Positions 1 to 7,228 of a stretch of DNA of 46,767 nucleotides are shown piece after piece. The translations under genes and the position numbers were made by a program. Positions within the stretch are counted from its first letter, which is position 1, and each line of letters opens with the position of its first letter. The notes beneath the pieces are model-generated. The model was not told where the DNA came from. It ran no database searches and saw only the letters and a list, made by a program, of their open reading frames with translations. The DNA is taken from NCBI RefSeq assembly GCF_002409645.1, contig NZ_DHNR01000019.1, positions 149,569-196,335 of the forward strand. The letters run 5' to 3'. Source of the stretch: Acetobacter sp. UBA5411. Its GTDB lineage: Bacteria; Pseudomonadota; Alphaproteobacteria; Acetobacterales; Acetobacteraceae.

Positions 1-704
1 GCATCTGCCGGATCAAGCCAGGCAACATGCTTGGGTGAGGCTGCACGCAGGGCTTCATACAGAAATGTGTAATGTGTGCAGCCCAATGCGACGGCATCAA
101 TGCGGTCTCCATCCGGTTGCCCGAACAAGCCGGCGACTTCTCGCTCGATCAAATGCGGGGCGGGAGGTTTTCCTCTGAAGGCTTCCTCGGCGTAATCAGC
201 CAGGTGACGCGCACCGTGAGCAATGAGTGTGCAATCGGGAGCAAATTGCTGACGAAGTGCATCTACATACGGACGGCGCACGGTTGCCCGGGTAGCGAGT
301 AACCCGATGACGCGGCTTCGGCTGATGCGGGCAGCCCAGCGAATGGCTGGAACACACCCGACAAACGGAGTCTCTGGGCAAGCTTCTCGTAGCGCACCGA
401 GCGCCAGCGTGCTGGCTGTATTGCAGGCAACGACAACGACATCGGGTTTGCAGATGTCGATCGCGTCTTTCAGGAGAGCCACGATATGCGCGCAGAGCGC
501 TGCATCTTCCTGCTCTCCATAAGGAAACAGGGCGGTGTCTGCGATGTAGCTTATGTGGACGTCAGGTAGACGGCGACGTAACGCCGCGACAATGCCAAGT
601 CCGCCAATACCGGAATCAAACGCCAGAATACGGCCTCTGGCCGGAGAGGGGGTAAAACCCTCTCCGGTTACTGGCTGATCTGACGTGGAAACCGGCACGT
701 TCAT
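1..704 (-). CDS. murI: Glutamate racemase MurI (3' end outside window)
   Basis: Interconverts L- and D-glutamate to supply D-Glu for peptidoglycan synthesis in the cytoplasm. The reading frame starts at the ATG at 704 and stays open to the window edge, giving 234 codons of a family normally about 260-290 residues. The N-terminal DSGIGGL motif and both catalytic cysteines are visible: CNTA (Cys94) and GCTHY (Cys209). The ATG at 709 is followed directly by a stop and cannot be the start. The first 26 or so residues before the conserved core are poorly conserved in character, so a later start cannot be excluded. It lies 18 bp downstream of pyrE on the same strand and is probably co-transcribed with it. 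Confidence 0.93.
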   Translation of the reverse strand, partial: MNVPVSTSDQPVTGEGFTPSPARGRILAFDSGIGGLGIVAALRRRLPDVHISYIADTALFPYGEQEDAALCAHIVALLKDAIDICKPDVVVVACNTASTLALGALREACPETPFVGCVPAIRWAARISRSRVIGLLATRATVRRPYVDALRQQFAPDCTLIAHGARHLADYAEEAFRGKPPAPHLIEREVAGLFGQPDGDRIDAVALGCTHYTFLYEALRAASPKHVAWLDPAD

Positions 705-722
705 TACATTCGCGCGTTACTG

Positions 723-1478
723 TCAGGAATCGCGGGCCGTTTTCAGGGCCAGAGCTTCCTCAAGACTGCCGACGCCGCCATGTTTGGCGGACCATGCGCA
801 GGGGTCTTCAAGGAAACGACGCACCTCAGCAGCAGCGCCTTCCGAGAAATATGGACGCTCGGCGCAGGCTTCCAGCACATCCCACCATGTGCAGAGGGAG
901 TGCAGGGTGATGCCCATTTCCGAGAGCGTCTTATGCGCGCCGGGGAACACGCCGTAGAAGAACACCACGAACGTATGATCGACAATCGCGCCCGCATTGC
1001 GCAGAGCCTTGGCGAAACCGATTTTTGACGCGCCGTCGGTCGTCAGGTCTTCAACAAGAAGAGTACGCATGCCTTCCGGCACATCGCCTTCGATCTGGGC
1101 GTTGCGGCCAAATCCTTTGGGCTTTTTGCGGATATAGGCCATCGGCGTCATCATGCGGTCGGCGAACCATGCCGCGAAAGGAATGCCTGCCGTTTCACCG
1201 CCGACTACGGCGTCGATGCTTTCATATCCCACGTGACGGCCGATTTTCTCGACACCGAGCTCCATGATTTTCGCCCGGGCACGGGGAAAGAAGATGATGC
1301 GGCGGCAGTCGATATAGACGGGCGACTTCCAGCCGGATGTCAGTGTATAGGGATCTTCAGGGCGAAAGTTGACCGCCTTGATCTCCAGAAGAAGCCGGGC
1401 GGTTGTAAGGGCTGCATCCCGGTCCCACGCAGAGGCATCATTGCCGAGAACCGATTCCTGTCCGATCATGTGCTTCAT
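723..1478 (-). CDS. pyrE: Orotate phosphoribosyltransferase
   Basis: Transfers ribose 5-phosphate from PRPP to orotate, giving OMP in de novo pyrimidine synthesis. The product is 251 residues. The PRPP-binding motif (LLVEDLTTDGASK) and the loop with YIRKKPKGFGR are both present, as is the early YTLTSGWKSPVYIDCR segment typical of the longer alphaproteobacterial PyrE. The frame is open further upstream to 1682, but the ATG at 1478 is preceded by a good ribosome binding site (GGGAAAGGG) and matches the usual family length, so it is preferred. It is first in a pyrE-murI pair and divergent from the gene at 1602, with 123 bp between the two starts. Confidence 0.95.
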   Translation of the reverse strand: MKHMIGQESVLGNDASAWDRDAALTTARLLLEIKAVNFRPEDPYTLTSGWKSPVYIDCRRIIFFPRARAKIMELGVEKIGRHVGYESIDAVVGGETAGIPFAAWFADRMMTPMAYIRKKPKGFGRNAQIEGDVPEGMRTLLVEDLTTDGASKIGFAKALRNAGAIVDHTFVVFFYGVFPGAHKTLSEMGITLHSLCTWWDVLEACAERPYFSEGAAAEVRRFLEDPCAWSAKHGGVGSLEEALALKTARDS

Positions 1479-1601
1479 GTCCCTTTCCCATCGCGCGCAT
1501 TCGCCTGCGTCGACGTGGCATAGCTGCACACAGGCGGAAAATCCATCACTCACGGTTGAAAACCCACTGACTGGCACGGTGGACTGGTCTCGGCTGGTTC
1601 C

Positions 1602-2516
1602 ATGACGGACGTTCTGGAGCCGTCGCCCGTGCCTGTATGGGTGATTGAATCGGCTCAGCCGGGAGGGTGTGGACCGGCGCATGCTCTTGCCGGTCGCCTT
1701 GGATGCTCTTTCAGACGTCTGAGAGATGCGTCTTTTGTAGAGAATGATTCCGCTCCGCCGGGCCTTATCCTGACAGCAGGGTTTTCTGCCGGGATGGCAG
1801 GTCTTTCCTTACGCAAGAAACTGAAGGTGCCTGTTGTCCATTGTTGTAGCAGCCGATCGATGGCTCTGGCAGGAAGTCGCGTTTTTGATGAGGTGATTCT
1901 CTCGTCCTGGCATGTGCCGGAAGGGAAGAACGGCCGCGTCTTTCCTGTTCTGGGACCGTTGAGCGTTGTGTCTCCGGCTCTTTATGAGCGCGCCGAACGG
2001 CTCTGGCGGGAAAGACTGGAGCATTTGCCGCGACCAAGAGTTGCTGTGCGACTTGAGGCCGGATGGAGTGATTCTGTTTCCGACGCCATGCTGGCAGCTC
2101 GGCAGATCGAGCTGAGTATGAGGCTGTTCGGAGGCTCCGTAATGGTCACAATCGGCGAAGGGGTTTCTCCAGCCTTTGCGAATGCTTTTGCGGAAGGGCT
2201 AGGCTCATGCATCAAGCTGATCTGGCGTCATGGTGAACCTGACGATAATCCCGGATTGGGATTTACCGCCTGTGCGGATGCCGTGCTCATCTACGGAACC
2301 CGTGTATCCGCGCTGATTGAGGCTACTGCGAGCGTTCTTCCAGTGTTTCTGGGGCACATTCCCGGTCGCTTTGGCGCATACAACAGTCTGGCTCGTGCGC
2401 TTCTGGAACGAGAGAATGTCCGGATATTTGACAGCGACTTTTCTCCGTGGCCCCGGGAGCCGCTTGATGAGTCCGGGCGTGCTGCAAAATATATCAGAGA
2501 CAAATTTGAAATATAA
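1602..2516 (+). CDS. ELM1/GtrOC1-like family protein (DUF1022 type)
   Basis: A 304-residue protein whose C-terminal half resembles the ELM1/DUF1022 family, named after a plant mitochondrial fission protein and widespread in Alphaproteobacteria. The resemblance lies in the order: NPGLGF-x-ACADAVLIYGTRVSALIEAT, a GHIPGRFGAYNSL segment, then FSPWPREPLDESGRAAKYIRDKF at the end. The biochemical role of bacterial members is not established; a sugar-nucleotide or glycan-related role has been proposed because the fold resembles GT-B glycosyltransferases. The N-terminal half is divergent. No signal peptide or membrane segment is visible. It is divergent from pyrE and is followed by about 900 bp with no recognisable gene. 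Confidence 0.7.
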   Translation: MTDVLEPSPVPVWVIESAQPGGCGPAHALAGRLGCSFRRLRDASFVENDSAPPGLILTAGFSAGMAGLSLRKKLKVPVVHCCSSRSMALAGSRVFDEVILSSWHVPEGKNGRVFPVLGPLSVVSPALYERAERLWRERLEHLPRPRVAVRLEAGWSDSVSDAMLAARQIELSMRLFGGSVMVTIGEGVSPAFANAFAEGLGSCIKLIWRHGEPDDNPGLGFTACADAVLIYGTRVSALIEATASVLPVFLGHIPGRFGAYNSLARALLERENVRIFDSDFSPWPREPLDESGRAAKYIRDKFEI

Positions 2517-2536
2517 TTATTGAAGGTATTTCTTTT

Positions 2537-2565
2537 TTGAGTGTGCCGGAAAGTATTGATGTAAT
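2537..2565 (+). promoter_or_regulatory. Sigma-70-like promoter for a candidate small RNA
   Basis: A TTGAGT hexamer at 2537-2542 and TGTAAT at 2560-2565 are separated by exactly 17 bp. They lie 20 bp beyond the ELM1-like gene and read towards the structured, terminator-ended segment at 2572-2793. No open reading frame of convincing character follows. This is predicted from sequence only. Confidence 0.4.
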
Positions 2566-2571
2566 TAGCAG

Positions 2572-2793
2572 CGCTTGGTGAGGGGATTTTAGTAGTCTGT
2601 TCGCAGCTGTATTCGACACTCCTCACCCAGATGTCGGTCCATAAACTTGCCGGTCTGGGGGAACGGCCGATGCGGTCAGCGCAGTGATTAGTGGCGCAGG
2701 AGAGCGCACACCTCATTATGCGGATAATGCGACTGCTGGATGTTATGGGATCAGCAGATGGACGGGGCAGGCCACTGGCTTGTCCCGTTTTTT
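2572..2793 (+). ncRNA. Candidate small noncoding RNA, about 220 nt
   Basis: The segment between a promoter-like pair (TTGAGT, 17 bp, TGTAAT) and a strong terminator is rich in hairpins. GTGAGG near 2578 can pair with CCTCAC near 2630. CCCAGA...CGG pairs with CCG...TCTGGG at about 2635-2668. CATTAT-GCGG-ATAATG forms a perfect 6-bp stem near 2714-2729. It carries no plausible coding frame with a ribosome binding site. I looked for features of 6S RNA, tmRNA, RNase P RNA and SRP RNA and did not recognise any of them, so the family is unknown. It could instead be a long 3' untranslated region of the preceding gene. Confidence 0.35.
2762..2793 (+). terminator. Rho-independent terminator
   Basis: A 12-bp stem (2762-2773 with 2777-2788, including two G-U pairs) closes a 3-nt loop and is followed by six T residues at 2788-2793. 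It ends the candidate small RNA or the long trailer of the ELM1-like gene. Confidence 0.7.
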
Positions 2794-3437
2794 GTGTCCC
2801 GAGTTTTGTTAAATTTTGATGTATTTGCGCCTGACAATTGCCAATTGGCGGGTTTGGCTCTGGTCTAAAATTGCAAAATGGATATCAACGGCAAATATGG
2901 CGAAACCATTAAGGGATAAGGCGGCTGCTGCAATCTGTTTGATATCGAGTGACCCTCTGAATGAAGCGGTATTCAGAGGTGGCATGCCTTGCGTGCATTC
3001 AGTGCTGTATGCCGGATGTTTTCATATTTCTTTGATATGAAAGGGATTTTCTGTTTGGGAATGTTGGGCTGCATATGCTGTTCCGAACGTAGGTCTGTCC
3101 CGATATTATCAAGGATTTTCTCAGGAAGCAGAAAGAAAAGTGTCCCGATCTTTATTTCTGTTCCTTCGTGAAATGGAGTTTGCCTTTTTTATGGTTTCTG
3201 ATTTTGTGCGTTATGATCAGGTGATTTTTGAAATGGCGAGAGTGACGCCTTTTTTGTCTAAACCCGCGACAAAAGACCGGATGACAACTGCGGAAATTTC
3301 CCTGAATTGGCCACGCATCTCCAGAAAGAACGGTGTCCTTCATTGAATGTCTTGAGAAACAGGGAGTGCAGGTCAGGGCACATGGGATATCTGTATTTTT
3401 TCAATCGCTGTCTGGTTCAGACGACCCGGGAATATTC
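2794..3437. other. Gene-free, AT-rich stretch upstream of the secretin gene
   Basis: About 640 bp with no convincing gene in any frame. The short open frames here lack ribosome binding sites and recognisable motifs, and base composition is lower in GC than in neighbouring genes. A short motif, GTCCCG, recurs several times (near 2783, 2797, 3096 and 3142). It may hold the promoter of the downstream secretin gene or be decayed sequence; I cannot tell which. Confidence 0.5.
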
Positions 3438-5738
3438 ATGAAAAATCAGCAGGGCTTGTCACTGGCAGTTGGAATGCTTTCGTTGCTGTCGCTGGCAGGG
3501 TGTCAGGAAAATGAGCCGGTCGTTACGCCTTTGCCGGGCGCTGTCGTATCGATGAATGCGCCGGAACGGACAAACGGTCAGATCAGCGTCGCGACAGGCT
3601 CAAAAGCGCTGGCATCTTATGGCCGTCATTCTTCGAGCGGGCTGGTGTCAACCGGGCAGGGTGAGGGGGGTGACATTACCCTTAACTTCGCGGGAACGGA
3701 TGTCAGGGCTGCGGTTGATCAGATCCTTGGTGACCTGATGGGTGTCAATTATACGATTGATCCCGGTGTGCAGGGCACCGTCACATTACGGGTGACGCAT
3801 CCGATCAGACGCGATCAACTGCTTCCTGTGCTGAAAGATATCCTTGCCGGTTCTGGCGCGACAGTCGTGCAGGATAATGGTCTGTATCGTGTCGTTCCTC
3901 TTGCTGGAGGCCGGTCTGGCGGCGGGCCGGGCGGAGGCGCTGAACAGGGGCAGATCGCGATTGCGCTGAAATACACATCTGCGGAAAATCTGGCCAAGGT
4001 ACTGAAACCATTCGAACAGAATGGAGGGCATATTGCCGCCTCCACCGGTTCGAACGTGATCATCGTCAGCGGCGATCCAGCCAGTCGTCAGGCCCTTGCT
4101 GATCTCGTCAGAAGTTTTGATACAGACATTCTGTCTGGCATGTCCTATGCGCTTCTCCCATCAATATCGGGAAACGCACAGGAACTGTCACACGCTTTGC
4201 AGACAGCGCTCGACGCCGGAAAGAATGGCGCACTGTCAGGGCAGCTCCAGATCGTGCCAATGTCGCGTATCGACAGTGTCCTCGTCGTAGCACACACAGA
4301 GCGACAGATTGCTGACATACAGAGACTCTATCGTCTGGTTGAGGCGCGACGGTACAAAACGGCACGCGTCTGGAATGTTTATTATCTCCAGAATGAGCGT
4401 GCGAATGACGTGGCCTACGTCCTGCAGCAGGCATTTACTCCAAGCCATGTGACGGCTCGACCGACAACGCAGAATGCGTCGGTTGGTCAGATGGGCAACG
4501 CGATGAGCCAGAATGGCATGTCTGGTGGTAGTAGCTCGGGCGTCGGCTCTTCCATGGGGGATAGTAGTCAGCAGCAGGGACTGGGAGGACTGTCATCCGG
4601 GAGCAGCAATGGCTCCAGCGGGCAGGGTGACGGCATGTCAGGAAGCGGCGGTAGCCAGTCCTCCCAGCAGCAGGATGACGGCATTTCCAACAATCCTCTG
4701 CTTGGCGGTCTTGGTAATCAGGGGAGTGGCGAAAGCTCCCGTGAGACTGTGAAAATCATTCCTGATTTGCAGAATAATTCGATACTTGTTTACGGCACAC
4801 CGGAAGAAACCGGCGATGTGATCGCCATGCTGCACAAGATCGACATCATTCCTTTGCAGGTCCGGATCGACGCCACGGTGGCGGAAGTCACGCTGAATGA
4901 TAATTTGAAATACGGAACGCAGTTCTTTTTCAAATCCGGCGGTGTGAACGGTATTCTGAGTAGCGCCACCCAGAGTCTTGGCACGTCAACACTGACCTCC
5001 TCCCAGTTGAGCAGTTCATTCCCCGGCTTTGTGTTGGGTGGTAGCAGTCAGGGAGGTGCGCCTTTCGTCATCAATCTTCTTCAGGGAATCACCAAGGTTC
5101 AGGTTCTGTCCTCACCGGAGCTGATGGTTATGGACAACCAGTCCGCTTCATTGATGGTGGGTGATCTGGTGCCGTATCTGACCGGCTCCACCACAGGCGT
5201 GCTGACCTCCAATTCAACAATCACGAACTCCATCAATTATCAGCCGACCGGCGTTATTCTCCAGATCACACCTCACGTCAGTAATGGTGATCTGGTGACA
5301 TTGGATGTGTCGCAGCAGGTCAGTCAGGTCTCGTCTTCGACGACAACCACCGGTAGCGGCTCCATCAACAGTCCGACCTTTTCGGAACGTCAGGTGAAAT
5401 CCCGCGTCGAGATCGCTGACGGACAGACGGTTGGTCTTGCCGGCATGATCACGGATAACCGTCAGACAGGAAATCAGGGTATGCCGTGGGTCAAGGACAT
5501 CCCACTTCTGGGCGCTCTGGCGGGAGACCAGACCAATTCACGTTCCCGGACGGAGCTGCTGGTGCTGATTACGCCGCATGTTATTCACAGTCAGACTGAC
5601 GCCGCAAAGCTGACAGAAGATATGCGCGAACTGCTGCCTCACGCGGCAATGCTGCAACCTGAACTGGCCAAGCTGCCCATGTCGGGATCGTCGAATCCCA
5701 ACCATCGTGTTCTCAAGGCTCTTGGATTGAATGACTGA
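3438..5738 (+). CDS. Lipoprotein secretin, GspD-like
   Basis: An outer-membrane secretin of the type II secretion family, 766 residues. The ATG at 3438 is chosen because it gives a short lipoprotein signal ending in LSLAGC (lipidated Cys22), which would let the secretin reach the outer membrane without a separate pilotin. In order are an N0 domain (about 75-155), ring-building N1-N3 domains (about 170-350), a Ser/Gly/Gln-rich linker of roughly 70 residues (about 360-430), a further domain, and the C-terminal secretin pore domain with VPYLTG and a closing TELLVLITPHVI. No other gsp or pilus genes lie nearby, so it is an orphan in this window; its partners may be elsewhere. The linker is longer than usual and reads as low-complexity sequence. 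Confidence 0.88.
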   Translation: MKNQQGLSLAVGMLSLLSLAGCQENEPVVTPLPGAVVSMNAPERTNGQISVATGSKALASYGRHSSSGLVSTGQGEGGDITLNFAGTDVRAAVDQILGDLMGVNYTIDPGVQGTVTLRVTHPIRRDQLLPVLKDILAGSGATVVQDNGLYRVVPLAGGRSGGGPGGGAEQGQIAIALKYTSAENLAKVLKPFEQNGGHIAASTGSNVIIVSGDPASRQALADLVRSFDTDILSGMSYALLPSISGNAQELSHALQTALDAGKNGALSGQLQIVPMSRIDSVLVVAHTERQIADIQRLYRLVEARRYKTARVWNVYYLQNERANDVAYVLQQAFTPSHVTARPTTQNASVGQMGNAMSQNGMSGGSSSGVGSSMGDSSQQQGLGGLSSGSSNGSSGQGDGMSGSGGSQSSQQQDDGISNNPLLGGLGNQGSGESSRETVKIIPDLQNNSILVYGTPEETGDVIAMLHKIDIIPLQVRIDATVAEVTLNDNLKYGTQFFFKSGGVNGILSSATQSLGTSTLTSSQLSSSFPGFVLGGSSQGGAPFVINLLQGITKVQVLSSPELMVMDNQSASLMVGDLVPYLTGSTTGVLTSNSTITNSINYQPTGVILQITPHVSNGDLVTLDVSQQVSQVSSSTTTTGSGSINSPTFSERQVKSRVEIADGQTVGLAGMITDNRQTGNQGMPWVKDIPLLGALAGDQTNSRSRTELLVLITPHVIHSQTDAAKLTEDMRELLPHAAMLQPELAKLPMSGSSNPNHRVLKALGLND

Positions 5739-5744
5739 CGACGT

Positions 5745-5797
5745 AGAATAAAGACTTCATCCGGCGCTTACACCTGTCCTGATGAAGTCTTTATTCT
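5745..5797. terminator. Long bidirectional terminator between convergent genes
   Basis: A perfect 17-bp inverted repeat (5745-5761 and 5781-5797, arm AGAATAAAGACTTCATC) flanks a 19-nt loop. A-rich and T-rich ends allow termination in both directions, for the secretin gene on the plus strand and the unknown gene on the minus strand. Confidence 0.75.
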
Positions 5798-5857
5798 TAT
5801 TTATTGCATTGGAATGATAAATAAAAAGAATGAAAGAGAGTAAGGCGATATTGTTTA

Positions 5858-6577
5858 TTATGGATAGGTATCTGTAGGCTTCACGTCTTTGTTCCTTGCA
5901 TAAAAGATTGAGGAATCTGGTCCGGCTTGTGCAAGGATAATGAACACCTCTTTTACGTGTGCGGGTTTTAGGCAAAGAGCATCAGCGCCTGCGATATCGG
6001 TAAGGAAATCCATATTGATTTTATTTTCGTCATTTGAAATCGGAAACAGGTCTGGTCTTTCTTTTTGTAATTTCCTTATTTTTCGTCTGTTTGCGTGCTT
6101 TAAGACATTAACAATATTATTCACCAGAGAGACTTTTTCATCAATCGGTCTGTATTTTTCTATGCGCTTCTTAATTCCTTTGAATGTTTCGAAATCCTTA
6201 TAGTTGAAGTCCTTTATCTCTTTATCAGTGGCATCGTGCTTTAGTTCGGCACCTTTAATCACATTGAACCAATGTTTCTCCCAGAAATGGAAGAAATTAA
6301 TTACGGTTGTATTGTTGGTGGTGGTTCTCGTATCAATGCACAGATTAATGTTTTCTGTGTATTCCGCTTCTTGCGAACTAAGTCTTCCGTAGGCTTCGTA
6401 TTCATCTCCCGCTAATTCAATCCTTTGGGATATATCCTTTAATGCTTCTTCTAATTCCCTTTCTTCTTTTTCCAAGGCCGTATTCATCTTCTCATAAATC
6501 ATAAATAGCCATTCTATTTTCCATGAATACTCATGATCAGGCAGGTCTGGATGGTCAAAAGGTTCTAAAAGTTTCAT
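5858..6577 (-). CDS. Unknown AT-rich protein, about 239 aa
   Basis: I do not recognise this protein with confidence. It is hydrophilic and rich in Lys, Glu, Asp and Asn, with no signal peptide or membrane segment. A charged, probably coiled-coil N-terminal part (KEERELEEALKDISQRIEL) is followed by LVNNIVNVLKHANRRKIRKL and RPDLFP. The NVLKHAN segment is reminiscent of the R/N-x4-H helix of HEPN-like proteins, but this is only a loose resemblance and no function is claimed. The gene is markedly AT-rich compared with its neighbours, which suggests horizontal acquisition. The ATG at 6577 is used; GTG 6595 and TTG 6598 are in frame, and none has a clear ribosome binding site. Confidence 0.65.
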   Translation of the reverse strand: MKLLEPFDHPDLPDHEYSWKIEWLFMIYEKMNTALEKEERELEEALKDISQRIELAGDEYEAYGRLSSQEAEYTENINLCIDTRTTTNNTTVINFFHFWEKHWFNVIKGAELKHDATDKEIKDFNYKDFETFKGIKKRIEKYRPIDEKVSLVNNIVNVLKHANRRKIRKLQKERPDLFPISNDENKINMDFLTDIAGADALCLKPAHVKEVFIILAQAGPDSSIFYARNKDVKPTDTYP

Positions 6578-6943
6578 AATCGAGTTCTTAATCACCAATA
6601 AGCAGGCATCATATTACGTTTTCTATGATAGCGAAAACATCGCACGCCACCACTCTACCAGAAAATCAGAAATATTACTCAGCATGGTCGTATCCCATCA
6701 CACAGCCGTTTCCATAATTCTTGAACGAAAACCAATGACTAAAATCAGGGAGATGATAGTAAATAATTATCAAACAGGAAATATGTTCTGCCTTAAATCA
6801 GGTCATTGCACATTGGTCTGAGAGGTCAGGGCAGGAGCGGGTATCTTTGAATCCGCACATTTAGGTGTAAGATACTGCCAAGACGATAGTCGTACACTGG
6901 CGCTACGCTGTCAGTAACAGAATGAGAGTATGGAGAGTTTTAG
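6578..6943. other. Intergenic region upstream of the ACP gene
   Basis: About 365 bp between two divergent genes. The left half is AT-rich like the unknown gene beside it. I see no gene, and no promoter pair that I would call firmly. The ACP gene start is preceded by a GGAGAG ribosome binding site near 6931. Confidence 0.4.
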
Positions 6944-7192
6944 ATGGCCATGACCCCTGAGCGTATTCGCAAGCGGCTCGTTCGCGTGTTCAATACCATT
7001 CTGCCGGGAAAAAGTGCTGAAGAAATCCCCGAAGCAACAATGGACAATACGGAAGCCTGGGACTCTCTGGCGACACTGTCACTCTTCACGCTCGCGGAAG
7101 AAGAATTCGGCATCAAGCTTGGGCTGGACCTCATCGGTCAGACCAAAAGTTTTGCAGCACTTGAAAAGCTGGTGACCGAAAAAGTCGGCTGA
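6944..7192 (+). CDS. Acyl carrier protein
   Basis: An 82-residue acyl carrier protein. The attachment site for 4'-phosphopantetheine is Ser41 in the AWDSLATLSL segment, followed by the acidic helix EEEFGIKL. It is not the housekeeping fatty-acid AcpP, which has a different sequence around DSLD and a different gene neighbourhood. It ends 36 bp before the FkbH-like gene and is almost certainly in an operon with it, so its cargo is likely the glyceryl unit that FkbH proteins load. The ATG at 6944 has a GGAGAG ribosome binding site upstream; the ATG at 6950 is an in-frame alternative. Confidence 0.88.
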   Translation: MAMTPERIRKRLVRVFNTILPGKSAEEIPEATMDNTEAWDSLATLSLFTLAEEEFGIKLGLDLIGQTKSFAALEKLVTEKVG

Positions 7193-7228
7193 TCAGCATC
7201 TGAGCCTGTCCAGCATTAGGAGTTGTTT

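Noticed and set aside
1479..1682. Upstream extension of pyrE
   Set aside because: The extra 68 codons would overlap the divergent gene start and lack conservation; a good ribosome binding site precedes the ATG at 1478.
2572..2793. Assignment of the candidate small RNA to 6S RNA or SRP RNA
   Set aside because: The long closing stem and open central bubble of 6S and the conserved apical loop of SRP RNA could not be found.
2816..3343. Several frames of about 60-75 codons in the gap before the secretin gene
   Set aside because: They lack ribosome binding sites, have odd composition and show no family resemblance.
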